A DNA stretch of 42,742 bases. Origin: an uncultured Clostridia bacterium. Its GTDB lineage: Bacteria; Bacillota; Clostridia; TANB77; CAG-508. The notes beneath the pieces were generated by a model. That model saw only the letters and a list, made by a program, of their open reading frames with translations. It did no database searches and had not been told where the DNA came from. Each line of letters begins with the position of its first letter. The first letter of the stretch is position 1. Position numbers and translations under genes: made by a program. Positions 11,501 to 26,500 of this stretch are shown piece after piece. Location: NCBI GenBank assembly GCA_947631185.1, contig CANRKJ010000021.1:1-42742 (forward strand). Reading direction: 5' to 3'.

Positions 11501-14500
11501 TTTTCTGCTTTTACATTTATATATGCAGTTACAGATTTTGAATCCATTGATATATTCTTTTCAACCATAGATATTTCATATACATTATTATTAATTGCTA
11601 CTTGAGCATTATCATCAACTGTTTTTGCAATTACATGAACATCATCTTCTTTTGTTTCTAATGTTGCAACATATGTATCTGGTTCATCTTTACTTAATTC
11701 TGCATATATATCATTTACTTTTACATATTCTAATCTTATATCTTCTGACATTCTTTCTAATATCAGTGTATAAGTTTCTTCCTCACCATCTTGAGATTTA
11801 ACTTTAATTGTTAGAGTATAATCATCACCTGTAAAGCTAATATCTAGTGAATCTTTACTTAATTTATATACATCATTTGGTAAAATCTCAACTTCTGATA
11901 AGTCATAATTTGCAATAGCTGTAACAGTCATATCTGTATACTTCTTATCAATTTTTGCTCTATAAGTATTACTCTTTGCATCTTTTGTAGCCTTTACACT
12001 CATCTGGTCATTTTCTATAATTATTTCTTTTAATGTATTATCTGTTGATGGCTTTTTAATCAATAATCTATAAGTAGCTGTTTGTTCCATATCATCAGGA
12101 TCAGAAATTATAATTGTATATGTGTTTACTAGATCTGGTGTATCAACATCTACTGTATAAGTACCTATAGCTGATCCATAATTTAAAATACTTACATCAC
12201 TTGTTGCAAATGCTGGAACTACTTGAACTTCTGCAGTTTGGTCTAAACTTGCTATAAATGTTTCATAATCACCATCTTCATTTTGAGTTACTTCTTTACC
12301 ATTTACATATATAGCACCTATACTAGAACCATCAACTATTCTCTTAATAGTTAAAGTATACTCTTGATCAATTCCTTCTGCAGATACTAAAATTTTAACA
12401 ATTGTATCTCCAACTTTATTTAAAGTAATTTTTCTTGTAGACTCTTTTGTTTCTTCTCCTAATCCATTGATATTTACTTCTGCAGAACTATATAAAGCTA
12501 CAGCTCTAACATCAACTTCTGTTGCATCTTTGTCTACTAAATAACTATATTCTGTATAATTATTCTTTGTTGCTTTGTTTCCATCTACAGTTAATAACTC
12601 TAAATCATTTATACCTGATTGTTTATAAATTGTTAATACATAATTTACTACTTTTCCACTTTCTGCAATTACTTGAATTGGAACTGTTTTTACTAAACTA
12701 TCTTCTAATGAAACTTCTTTTTGATCTTGATGAACATTTGCAACATTTCCATCTATTGAAACTTTAGCTGAAGCACTCTTTGCAATAGCGTTAACTGTTC
12801 CAATATCAATTTCTGAATCATCATTTAATACAACTGTATATTCTGTACTGCTAATTGGAGTAGCATTTATACCGTTTACATCTAAATGTTCTAATTCTGC
12901 TATATCAGATTGTTTATAAATAGTTAATGTATAATCAAATGTTGTTCCATTTTCAGCTTTTACTTTAATTGTTATTTCAGTTGGATTATTTGGTAACTCA
13001 ATTGTTGCAATCAAAGTACCTTTTGGAGCCCAATTATCTCCATCATCAATACTAATTTCATCTGAATCGATATTTGTAGTTACTAATAAACGTGCATTTT
13101 TAGCATCTGATGCAATTGTAACTTCATATTTTCTTGTACCAACAAGTTCTGCATCAATTCCATTTACTTGTATTTTATTAATTCTTTGAGCATCCATTTC
13201 TTCAACTACAACAACTACTTCTTTTTGTGCACTAGTATCATTTTCTGTAACAACTAATTTTGTTTCACCTTTACTAAGTGCTCTAATTTTAGCATTTCCT
13301 TCAACTTGTGCAATTGCTGTATCATCAATCTTCCAATCAAAATCGTTAATATCTCTTAAATCTTGTTTTAATACATTAAATCTTTCAGATTTTACTTGGA
13401 ATTCTTGAACATCATTTTCACTCATTAGTACTGGATTTGGAGCTACTTCAAAATCTTGAGTTCCAACTAATGTATAAACATCAGAATCTTCATTAGTACT
13501 ATTACCTAATGCACCATAAGTATTCAATCCACAACCATATACTAAACCAGAATCTTCAATATAGTAAGTATCATTTGCTCCTGTTCCAATTGAAATAACT
13601 GTTGATTCTCCACTTACAAGTTTTGGCTCATCTATAGTTGATTTATTTTGTAATCCAAATTGTCCATTTTTATTTTCTCCAAAGCCATATACTTGTCCTT
13701 GGTTATTTAAAATCATATAATTTCCGTTTTTTGAAACAATATCTACTGCATCATCTTCGTATATAGGAGTATTAGTTGCTCCAACTTTTACCACATCTCC
13801 ATCTTCTGTTAGGACAATTAAATCTTTACCACAAGCTACTTTAGCAACATCATAAACGTTATTTACAAGTGTTGGTGTTTTATAACTCTTTCCTAAAATA
13901 CTATCTGTATTTCCAAATACATATATTCTTCCTTTACTGTCTAATAATACTGTATATTTATCTCCTGCATATACATCTATAATCTTTGTTTCTGGAATTG
14001 TAATACGTACAGGAATATCTTTTGTAGATGTATTTCCTAATCCAAGTTGTCCTGAATCATTTGAACCCCATGTATAAACTTCTCCATATTCTGTTAATGC
14101 AACAGCATGCTTACTTCCTGCAGAAATTTTCTTTACATTACTCAATGAATTAACCATTATTGGAGACCTTGATAATGTTCTATTTCCAATTCCTAATTGT
14201 CCATAAGTATTATCACCAAAACTCCATACTGTTCCATCATTTCTTAGAACTAAAGCAAATCTATTTCCAACTACTAAATCTGTATATGTTTTCAAAACAT
14301 TTATTGGTTCTGGTACATTATATGAAACTAATTTTGATAGACCTAATTCACCATTTGAATTATATCCAAAGCTCCATATACTTCCATCTCCTTTTAATAC
14401 AACAGCATAATCATTTCCAGCTCCTACAATTGGTGCTGTATTATTGTCTCTTTCAACTACTCTAACAGTTACTATTTGAACTTCTCCAGTTGAATTATCT

Positions 14501-17500
14501 GTTACTTTTACCCATGTAGTTCCTATCTTTAATCCAGAAACTACACCTGTTTCGCTAACATCAGCTACATCAGTATTTAGTGATTGATAAGTATAACCAC
14601 TATTTTGAGTCATATCTTTAAATACATTAAATTCACGTTCATCAATTACTTCAATTTGTTTTGTTCCATCAAGATTTACTGCTATATCATTATCTTCAAC
14701 TGAAAATTCTTCTTTTCCAATTTTTACAGGAACATAACTCTTTGATTTTGTTCTGATGTCTTGTAATCCATGATAATAATCACCCCATGCCCATACAGAA
14801 CCGTCTTCTTTAATAGCCATCATATATGTATTTCCAGAAGCTTGAGTAATTACATCTGAAATAGTATCTAGCTTTGTAAATACTGTTGAGTGATCAGTTG
14901 TGCCATTTCCTAATTGTCCTAAATTATTTAATCCTGTATTATAAATTGTTCCATCTTTTGTTAAAACACTTGAATTTGATTTTCCTGCTGAAATTTCTTG
15001 TATATCTCTTATAGATGTAATACGTTGAGACTCAGTAATTGTATGTACTGAATCTATTCCAAGTTGACCATAAGCATTATATCCCCATACATATAATTTT
15101 CTACCTGTTGATAAAGCTAAATTATGATATTCACCACTTGATATATAAGCAATTGTATCATCAACATCAGTTTCATCGAACATATTACGTTTATATTCTG
15201 TACCTGTTAAACTTCCATATGAATTATTTCCTGTAGCCATTACTTTTCCTTTTGTAGTAATAATAATTGTATGAGTTTTACCAGATTTTACATCTAATAC
15301 ATTCTTTAATTTCTGAACTTTTGTTGGAGTTATTTTTTCAGTATAATTTCCTAAACCAAGTTCTCCATTTGAATTTAGTCCCCAAGCATATAATTCGTTA
15401 TTTTCTGTAATTGCAAATGATTGGTTATAACCAGCAGATATTTTTACAATTTTTTCGTCTAAATTTACTTTAACTGGTTTCTTTGAGCCTGTTATCTTAC
15501 TACCTAGTTGATAATAGTTATTTCTTCCCCAAGCCCAAACTGTTCCATTTTCGTCAAGAGCTAAAACATGATTTTCTCCTGCCACAATTTCTACTATTTT
15601 TACATTTTGACCAAATGAAACTTGTTTTAACTCATCATCTGGATCACTTGTTCCATCACCTAATTCACCATAATTATTTTTACCATATGTCCAAACTGTT
15701 CCATCAGCTTTTAATACTACTTGTGTACTATCAACAGTTGCAACTGCTGGCTTAACAGTAGTTCCTTCTCTGATGACACTTATTTGAACAATTGAAATAT
15801 TATCTGATCCATCTTCACTTACTGTAATAGAAGTTGTACCTTCTGCAACTGGAGTTATATCACCAGTTACAGAATTTACTCTTACTATTGATTTATCATT
15901 TGAATTATATGTTATTTCATCTGTAACTACAGATTTTATTAAATTAAATGATTCAACTTGTGCATTTAATGAATCTGTTTGACCCATTGGTAATACTATA
16001 TGATTTTTATTTACAACAACATCTTCTGCACCAACTAATACAGGCTCTACAGAATCTTTGTTTTTGCCATTTCCTAATGTACCATTATCTCCTTTACCCC
16101 AAGCATATACTTTACCATTTTCTTTTACATACATTGCGACATTTGCTCCAGCTGATACAATAATTCCGTTTGAAGTAAAGTTATTTTTTCTAGGTAATAT
16201 TTGATCATTTTGTTGCTCAGATCCAAGTTTCTTATTATCATTAGAACCCCATGTATATACTGATCCATCGTCTAAAACAGCCATTGAGAAATTATCTCCT
16301 GCTGAAATATCTTTTACATTTGTTAAAATACTTGTACCAGAACTACTATTTACTTGCGTTGGAGTAACACTAGTAACTTTCTTACCATTACCACATTGTC
16401 CATTTGCATTTTGTCCCATTGCATAAACAGTTCCATTAGATGTTAGGAATAATGTATGATTTTCACCTGCTGAAACTTTGATTATATCATTAAGATTTTC
16501 AATCTTCTCATTATCTAATAAATCAATTACTTCAGCATCTTTTGTTATTCCATAATTTCCAAATATCTCAGTTATATTTTCTTCACATTCAATTTTTGTT
16601 GCAACCTTTTTAAATCCATTTCCAAATGCATAAACTTCACCATTATAATCTAATAGATATGTTGTATTATCTTTAGCACTTACTCTTGCAATATTATTAA
16701 CTTTTTCACCAAATTCATCAACAACCTCTTCAAAAGTATTTGTATTCGAAGTTGTATTATTTCCTAATTGTCCATTTTCATTATATCCACATGTAATTAC
16801 GTTTCCACTTTCAAGTAAAACTACTGTATGATAATCACCAACTGCGATTTGTTTTACTCTTTCTTCTAGTTCTATTTTTTGTGGTTCATTACAATTATCA
16901 TTATTTGCTAAACCTAATTGTCCAAATTGATTTGCACCCCAAGTCCATATTGTTCCATCTGCTTTTAGAGCTACTGCAAAATCATTACCATTTTTTACAT
17001 CAATTACAGATTGTCTTCCTTCAGGTAAAACTTCAATTGATATATTAGCTGATTTTCCATAATCCTTATGTTCTATAACTGCAGTTGTAATACCGTTCTT
17101 TACACCTGTAATTTCAGAACCGTTAGCTTTAGCAACTTTTTGATTCATTGTTTTATAAGAAAATCCTGAACTCTCTAGAATATCTTGTCTTAAATTAAAT
17201 GTATTATTTAATGTTGCATTTATTGTATAACTTCCACCTTCATTAATTGTTACCCAATCATCTTGTTTTATAATTTTAACACTTCCAATTAATGTTGGTA
17301 TATTTCTATTTTCTTTATCTCCATGACCTAATTGACCTGCTGAGTTTAATCCCCAAGAATATGCAGATCCGTCATCTTTTACATATACTGCATAATTCTG
17401 TCCTGCAGATATTCTTTGAACTTGTTTGCTTTCAACTAATCTAGGACTAGATATAAATTCATCTGTTAAATCTAAACCTAAGCTAGAACTATTATTTCTA

Positions 17501-20500
17501 CCAAAACTATATACTTCTCCTTCTCTTGTTAAAATATATGAATTATATTGTCCAGCTTTTATTGATTCTGCTAATGGAATATTTTGAATTCTTACTGGAA
17601 TAGAATATTCTTGTGTATCATCAGATCCTAATTGTCCATAAGAATTATTTCCAAAGCTATATACTATTCCATCTGCAGTTAAGGCTAAATCATGACTTTC
17701 TCCTGAAGCAATTTCTACAATATTTGTTAATCCACTTATTTTGTGTGAAAAGTCTGATAGACTCCATACAGTTCCATTTTCTGCAAGAACCAAGTTTGAA
17801 GTAGCATCTATAGCTTTCATATAGAAGTCAGCTCTTGCTGGTTTATTTGTATAACCTTGACCCCAAATATACAACTTACCATCTTTATCAATAGCCATAC
17901 TAATATTCTTATCAGCAATAATTTTTACTATATTTTCTAATCCACTGATTTTCTCAATATTTCCAGTATTTATTCTATTTCCTAATCCTAATTGACCATT
18001 TGTATTTGCACCAAATCCATAAACATTTCCTTCAGTATCTAGTGCTAAAGTATGATTTTTACCTACAGCAATCTTAGTAAATCTAACTCCTTCTGGAATT
18101 ATTACTTCTTGAGGCTCTGTAACACTTACTGATTTAACTCTACCATCTCCCAATTGACCATAAGTATCATCACCAAATGCCCATAAAGTACCATTTGTTT
18201 TTAATCCAATTGTATGTTTTTCTCCTGCTTGTAAATCCATTGGTGCAACTTCTTCTGGTTTTAATACATTGATTTCAACACGTCTTTTTGAAATTCCAGC
18301 TACTACATCAATATATGTTTTTCCAATTCCAATTGCTGTAACATTTCCACTTTGATCAACTTGTGCAATATTAGAATCTTCTGATTCATATGTGATATCT
18401 GCAGGTTTTAAATCATTAAATAAGTTAAATCCTGCTGAATATTCTGCATGTATTGGTTGACTATCTCCAATTGTATTAAATACCATATCTAATTCTTTAA
18501 CTGATAAATATTCTTTACTAATATTTTCAGGAATCTTTATTGTTTCTGTTGAACTATTTCCTAACTGTCCATAAGCATTATATCCTGTTGCCCAAACTGT
18601 TCCGTCTGTCTTAGCATAAATACTATAATATTTACCCATTTCAGCTATAAATATATCTGACAATTTTGTATCTATTCCTTCAAGTACATAATCAGGAACT
18701 GATCTACTGTCTGTTGTACCATTTCCTAATTGTCCATATCCTCCAGTACCCCAAGCTAATACGTTTTCTGAATCAGTTATAGCTAATCCAGCATAATAAC
18801 CTGATGATATTGAAGAAATATCCTTAATTCTTGTATCATCCATACCTTGTATTTGTCTTGGTATTGAACCACCAATATCTGTTAGAGCTCCTAATGTTGC
18901 ATAACCCCAGCCCCAAACATGAGCATTATCATCTAATGCTAATACTTGTTCAGTAGTTGAAGCTGATATATCTATTACTCCAGATAATTCTTCTACTAAT
19001 ACAGGAACAATTCTTGTAGTATTTGTACCATCACCTAATTGTCCATTTGAATTATATCCCCAACTATATACTTTTCCTTCTGCAGATAATGCATATACAG
19101 ATCTATTTCCACCTTCTACTTTTATAATTCTTGGTAATCCTTCAACCTGTACTGGTAAAGTCTGTGTTTTCTTTGAGTTAATACCTAATTGACCATAATT
19201 ATTTAAACCCCATGTATATACATTTCCATTAGAATCTACTGCAATTGAAACATTATATGCTGTACTAATATCTACAATATCTTTTAATACATCTGTTCCA
19301 GTTGAATCTTTAACTTTTACAGGAGCAAGATATTGAGTATTATCTTTTTGACCTAATTGTCCATTTGTATTATCACCAAATGCCCAAACTGTTCCATCTT
19401 TTGCTAATAATAGTGTATGGTTTGAACTTACTGCAATTTTTACTATATTATCAACATTAACTTTTGTAGGATTTACACGATTTTCTTTATCTCCTAATCC
19501 TAATTGTCCATGATCATTTAATCCCCATGTCCATACTGTTCCATCATTTTTCAAAGCAACAGTTGTATATTCAGTTGTAACTACTTGTGGGAATGTAACA
19601 TCACTTTCTTTAATTACATATACATCAACAAAAACTGTTTTTTGTGTATTTGTTTCTGTAATTCCAACTTTTGTTTTACCACGACTTACACCAGTTATAA
19701 CACCATCTGTATTTACAGAAGCAACGCCTTCCTTTTTACTTACATAAACAAAATCTGATGCAGTCATGTTATCATATAATAGATTAAATCCTACTGATAA
19801 TTTTGCGTTTGTTTCATATTCTTCACCCTCTTTTATAGTAATTGAGTGTGAATCTACATCTATAGTAATATCACTAATACATACCCAAGCAGGTCTTTGA
19901 ATAGAAGATTTATCTCCTAATTGTCCATAATTATTCTTACCTGCTGTCCAAACTGTTCCATCTTCTTTTACTATAACAGAATGAGTTGAACCAGCTGATA
20001 CAGTTAATACATCTTCAAATTCATCACCATTTCCAGAATATCTAACTTGAACTGGATATAATTTATTTTTGGTTGATTCATCTCCAAATTGATATGTATT
20101 GTCTAAGCCCCAAGCATAAACATTTCCTTCAGAAGTTTTAGCCAATACATGACTTACTCCTGCAGAAACCTCTTCTATATTTTCAAGTGGTGTTTGTTGT
20201 TCATCCAAAACAACTTGAACAGGTTTATCACTATTTTTACTTGTACCATTACCTAATTGTCCACTTCCATTTACACCAAATGTAAAGACATTTCCTTTTT
20301 CTGATACTAGAACACTATAATTTGTTCCCATATCAATATCTAAAATTGGTTGCTCTAATTGTAAATGTGTAGGTGAACTTACATTTTCTTTTGTTTGTAA
20401 TCCTAATTGACCTGATTTATTATATCCAAAAACATATACATTTCCATCAACGTCTAATGCCATAGAACCATGATGTCCAGCAGATATTTCTTTAATATTA

Positions 20501-23500
20501 TCTAATCTTCTTGCTTGAACAGGAACACTTCTTCTAGTAGTAGTTTCATCACCTAATTGTCCATAAGCATTATAGCCCCAACTATAAACTGTACCATTAC
20601 TATTTAAAGCTAAACTATGGTTTGCTCCTGCAGATATTCTAATTATCTTATCTAAATTTTGTACCTGAACAGGTTCTAAACTATTCTTTGTTGTGTTATT
20701 TCCTAATTGTCCATAGTTATTCAATCCTGTTGCCCAAACTGTTCCATCTGATTTTAAGTATAGAACATGTTGAGTTCCACAAACTATGTCAACAACACCT
20801 TCTATTTTAACCTTTGTAGGCTCTTTTCTATTAACAGTATCGCCTAATCCTAATTGACCTCTACTATTATTGCCCCAAGCCCATACTGTTCCATCTGATT
20901 TCAATGCTACAGAAAAGTCTGTTCCACTTTCAACTTTTGGATTTGCAATATCACCTTCTCTTAAAATTTTAACAATAATAATTGCTGAACTTTGTGTTTC
21001 ATTATTTGTTACTAAAATACGTGCATCTCCATATTTTACAGCAGTGATTTCTCCTTTTGTATCTACAGATGCAATATTAGGATTTAATGATTTATAGCTA
21101 TAAGTAGCTCCTTCTAAATCATCATATAAAATATTGAATCCCATATTCATTTTTGCTTTTATTTTATGTGTTTCACCAATTTTATTCATAATTACAATTG
21201 GTTCATCTACTTCTATATAAGATTTACTTATTAAAATTAAATGTTTTGACTGAGAATTTGATCCATCACCAATCTCACCATTTCCATTATATCCAGCAGT
21301 ATAAACTCTACCCATTTCATCTGCAAATGCTGTAGTATTATTTGCATTACCACTTAATATACCTTTTTCAAACGGATTATTTAAATCAGTATCAAGTACT
21401 TTTGAATAATATTTATTTTGTGAAACAGATCCATTTCCAGCTTGACCATAACCATTATATCCAACTGTATATGCACTTCCGTCTTTTTTTATCATTGAAG
21501 CTGTATATTGTCTAGCACTAATATATTTAACATCTGTAATTTCTTGTTTATTTTCATCTAATGCCACTACTGGTAGATTTCTTCTAGTATTATCACCTTG
21601 AGATAATTGTCCATACTTATTGTATCCTGTAGAATAAATCTTACCTTCTTTATTTAATAAAATTGTGTAATTAACTCCAGCTGCTATTTGAACTATATCT
21701 GATATATCATCATTTCCACTTGAATCTTTCATTTTTACTGGGAATTTAGATGATGTCCAATTTTTTATACCTAATTGTCCATTTGTATTGCATACTGTTC
21801 CCCATACAGTTCCATCTGAATCTAACATAATTAAGAAATTAGATCCAGCTGTAATATCTATTATATTATTTACCTTTCTTACTCTTGTAGGTAATTTTCT
21901 AGTACTTGTTGTACTATCACCAAGCTGACCATAATTATTCTGACCCCAAGCATATACTGTACCATCAGATTTTAATACTGCCATAAAGTAATCTCCAGCT
22001 GTAATAGCCACAACATCACTTAAATATTTTGTTCCTGATTCATCATAAACAGGTATAAAGCTTGTTGAAGTTGTTGTATTATTTTGACCTAATTGTCCAT
22101 AATTATTTTGACCTGTTACCCAAACTGTTCCATCATTTTTTAATACAGCTGTGAAATTTGCACCTACTGCTATATCAAATACATCATCCATACCAGTTTG
22201 TGTAGGCTCAGTTCTAGTAGTTTTATCACCTAAACCTAATTGTCCATTTCCATTATAACCCCATGTCCAAACTGTTCCATTTGCTTTTAATGCAACAAAA
22301 TGTTTTGCACCACCTATAATCTTTGGCCATGTTTTTCCTGGGTCCTGTGGAACTATTGCTTTTACTGCAGTCGTAAAATCTTTATTTTTTACTTTTATAT
22401 ACGTTGTTCCAGGTCCACTTGAAATAGTCATTCCTTCTTGATCTACTGCAACTACATCTTCATTTAAAGTACTAAATTCATTTTCACCTAATTCAACATG
22501 ATTTGTTAATAAGTTAAATCCTGCTGTTACTGAAACATCTATTTTCTTCTTCTCACCAAATCTTGAACTAAATTTTAATACTTTTGGTTCCACATTTAAT
22601 TTAGCTTTACTTATACAAATTACCTGTTTTGAATTTATATTATCATCATCACCAAGCTCACCATTTGCATTATATCCAACAGTCCATACTGTTCCATCAT
22701 ATTTTACAAATGTAGTATGTGAACCAGAAGATGTTGCAAGCATAACATTATCAAGTAACGCATCTCCATTTTCATTCAATACTTGAACTGGTTTATTTTT
22801 ATTTGATTGGTCTCCATTAGCCAATTGTCCATATTTATTATAACCCCAAGAATAAACATGTCCATCTCTGTCAATTGCATAAGATGAATAATATCCACCT
22901 TCAATGCTTACAATATTCTCTAAATATTCTGATCTTGGCTCTGATGGGTCTGAATCTGAATTTGAACCTAAACCAGAATCTACATAATTTGATATCATTT
23001 TTGGTAAAGTAGTAGTTAGTGTGCTTCCTATTCCTAAACCATATTTATTTGTACCACTTACCCATACATGTCCATCTTTATCAAGAGCTAACATATACCA
23101 ACTATTTGTAGATATATCTATTATATTATTTAATGTTCCAGTTCCATCGCTTCCTTTAATTTCTCTAATAGTACGAACTGTTGTTTTACTCTTAATACCT
23201 AATTGTCCATTACAGTTATGTCCTGTTCCCCAAACTGTTCCATCTTCTTTTAATATAAATGTATCACATTGTCCTATTGCTATATCTTTTACACCAGTTA
23301 CATTACCTATACCGTTAGAATTTAACATATAAACAGGAGTTGTTCTATTTTTAGCTGTACCATCTCCTAAAGCTCCATATTCATTCCATCCACAGCCTAC
23401 AACTTCACTAGTATTAAGTATACCTACCCATTGATGTCTAGATGCTGAAATCTTTACAACACCTGTTAAATATCCTGTGCCATCAATGCCTTTTACTTTT

Positions 23501-26500
23501 GTTGGAACTGTATATGCTTTTGTATCTCCTTGTCCTAATTGTCCTTTGTCATTATATCCCCAAGCCCAAACTGTTCCATCTTTCTTTAAAGCAAGTGAGA
23601 AATAACTACCTGCTGCAACATCTACAACATCATCTATATCTATTTTCTTTGGAACATAACTATTAGTTTTTGTTCCATCACCTAATTGTCCATATCCATT
23701 ATAACCCCATGTCCATACTGTTCCATCTGCTTTTAATGCAACACTATGATTTAATCCTGAAACTATTTTTGGAGTTACTGCTGAATCTTCATCTAAGACT
23801 GTAACATCAATTGTAGTAATTTTTGATGAAATTGTATCTTGAGCAATAACTTTAGTAACACCCATGCTCTCGCCCTTTATAACTCCATCTGGTGTTACAG
23901 TAGCTACATTTGGATTTAAACTTGATAATGTTACTTCTCTTTCAGAATGATCAATATCTTTAAATAGGTTAAAAGAACTCATACTAATTGAAATATTTTG
24001 TTCCTCTCCTACTTTCAAATTAACACTTTTTGGTGTAGCAATAACTTTAAATCCTATATAAACTGGAGTTGAATAATTAGCACCTGAAGGATCTCCTAAT
24101 TGCTTTTTATTATTTAATCCCCAAACAGCTACATAACCAGTATTTTCTACAACTAATGCATGTGAAGTACCAGTTCCTATATATAAAATATTTTCTAGAT
24201 TATTATCTCCTGAAACTTCCTTAACCTGAACTGGAATAGAAGAATTCTTTCCTACATATGAATTTCCTAGTTCACCATATGTTGAAGTTCCCCAACTATA
24301 TACTTTTCCATCTCTTGTTAATGCATAAGTAGTATTTGCACCTGATTTTATAGAAATAATATTACTTAAATTTCCAACTTCATCATAATTTACTACCTGT
24401 TCTGGATATTGTTTAGTAACATTCTGATTATTTCCTAATTGACCAGATGTTCCCAATCCAACAGCTATTACTGTTCCGTCTGATTTTAATATATTTGTTG
24501 AATAATTAGTTGTTGAAACTCCTATTGCATCAGAAATATAGCTTCCATCACTTAATGTAGCTTTTACTGGAATTGTTTTATTTGATTTAGTTCCATCACA
24601 TAATTGATAATCATTATTTAGTCCCCAAGACCAAACACTACCATCTGCTTTTACTGCTACCACATGTCCATATCCACAAGCAATATCAATAACCCCTGAT
24701 AGATTTGCTTTTACCCTAACAGGAATATATTTTTCAACTTTAGTTCCATCACCTAATTGGCCATTTCCATTATAGCCCCAACTATATACTTCTCCTCTCT
24801 TATTTACCGCTACTGAATAATCTCCATTAGCAGAAATATAAACAATATCACTCAAGTAGTCTTGACCGTCTTCACCCCAAACTTGAACTGGAGTGTATTT
24901 TGTAATTTGTGAGTTATCTCCTAATTGTCCATGGTTATTATAACCCCATGCCCATACAGTACCATCACCTTTTAATGCTAATACATGGTTTGCACCACTT
25001 GCTATCATTTGTACATCATCTAAAACTCCATCTGCATTTGTATTTAAAACTTGTACTGGATCTTCTGATGCAATTGCTGTATTATTTCCTAATTGTCCAT
25101 ATGTGTTATCTCCCCATGTCCAAACTGTTCCATTACCTCTTAGTGCAACTGAATGATTATCACCACCAGTTACCATTGGTTCATATTTAATATCTTCTTG
25201 ATTTTTTATAACTTTAACTAATACTGCTGTTTGAATATCTCTTGTAGAATCTGTTATTTTAATTATCGTACTACCTATATTTTTAGCTTTTACTACACCA
25301 TCTTCACTAACAGTAGCTATAGATTCATCCATTGAATTATAAGTTAATTTATTCATTTCCAAATCTTTAATATATACATTAAATGAATCTTCAATTTGTG
25401 TAGATATTTTTTTAGTTTCTTCTGGTCTCATAGTAAATATAACTTCATCAGCAATCAATGATATTTCACCAATTTGAACAATATTATTTCTGTTATAGTT
25501 AGTATCATCACCAATTTGACCAGATTCATTTGAACCTACTGTCCAAACATCTCCATCTATATCTATATATCCAGAATTATTTGTTGATTTTGCATCATTT
25601 GCTAAAATATCTAAATCGTTAGCAATTCCTTCATTCTTTGAATCTTTAATAGGAACAAAAACTGAAGAGTCTACTTTATCACCTGTTCCTAATTGACCCA
25701 CATTATTCTGTCCAGCTATTAAAACTGTTTTTTCTTTATTTTTATTTTGAACTTTTATTAAAGTTCTATATCCAGATGTACCAATATCTATTATATCATC
25801 TTCTGAATAACCACTTTCTTCTGATAAAGTAATAGCTACTGGAACAGCTGTATAATAACTTGTTGATTGTGATAATCCTAATTGTCCTACATTATTTCTA
25901 CCCCATACATAAGCAATACCATTTGATGTAAGTGCTATATTTTGAACCCAACCACCTGATATTTTCACAACATCTCTTAGTACTCCATCACATGTTGGAT
26001 TTATAACAGAGCTTGTATAATTTCTTCCTTGACTTGCTGCTGTACTACCTCTACTAGTAGCATTAATTCCTAATGTTCCATAATAGTTAGAACCTGTAGA
26101 TTCAACCATACCATTACCAATTTGAATAATTGAACTTTCTGCATCAGCTTCAACTTTTACTGCATTATATACATTATCCATTTGTGTTGGTATATATTTA
26201 TTTGAATTATTTAATGTACCTAATTGTCCATATGCATTTCTACCAAATCCATATACATAACCTTCATCTGTTAATAAAAGTGAAAATTCATTTCCTGCAC
26301 TAACATCTACTATATTTGTAATCTCTTTTTCTCCACTAGAATCTAAAACCTTTTTAGCATATGTACTTGTTGAAGTTGAATCATTGCCTAATTGACCTAC
26401 ATTATTATATCCCCAAGCATATACTTCACCTGTTCTTGATAAAGCTAAAACATGTTCAGTTCCTGCTGATATTTTTACTATATCACTTAAATATGTTTTA

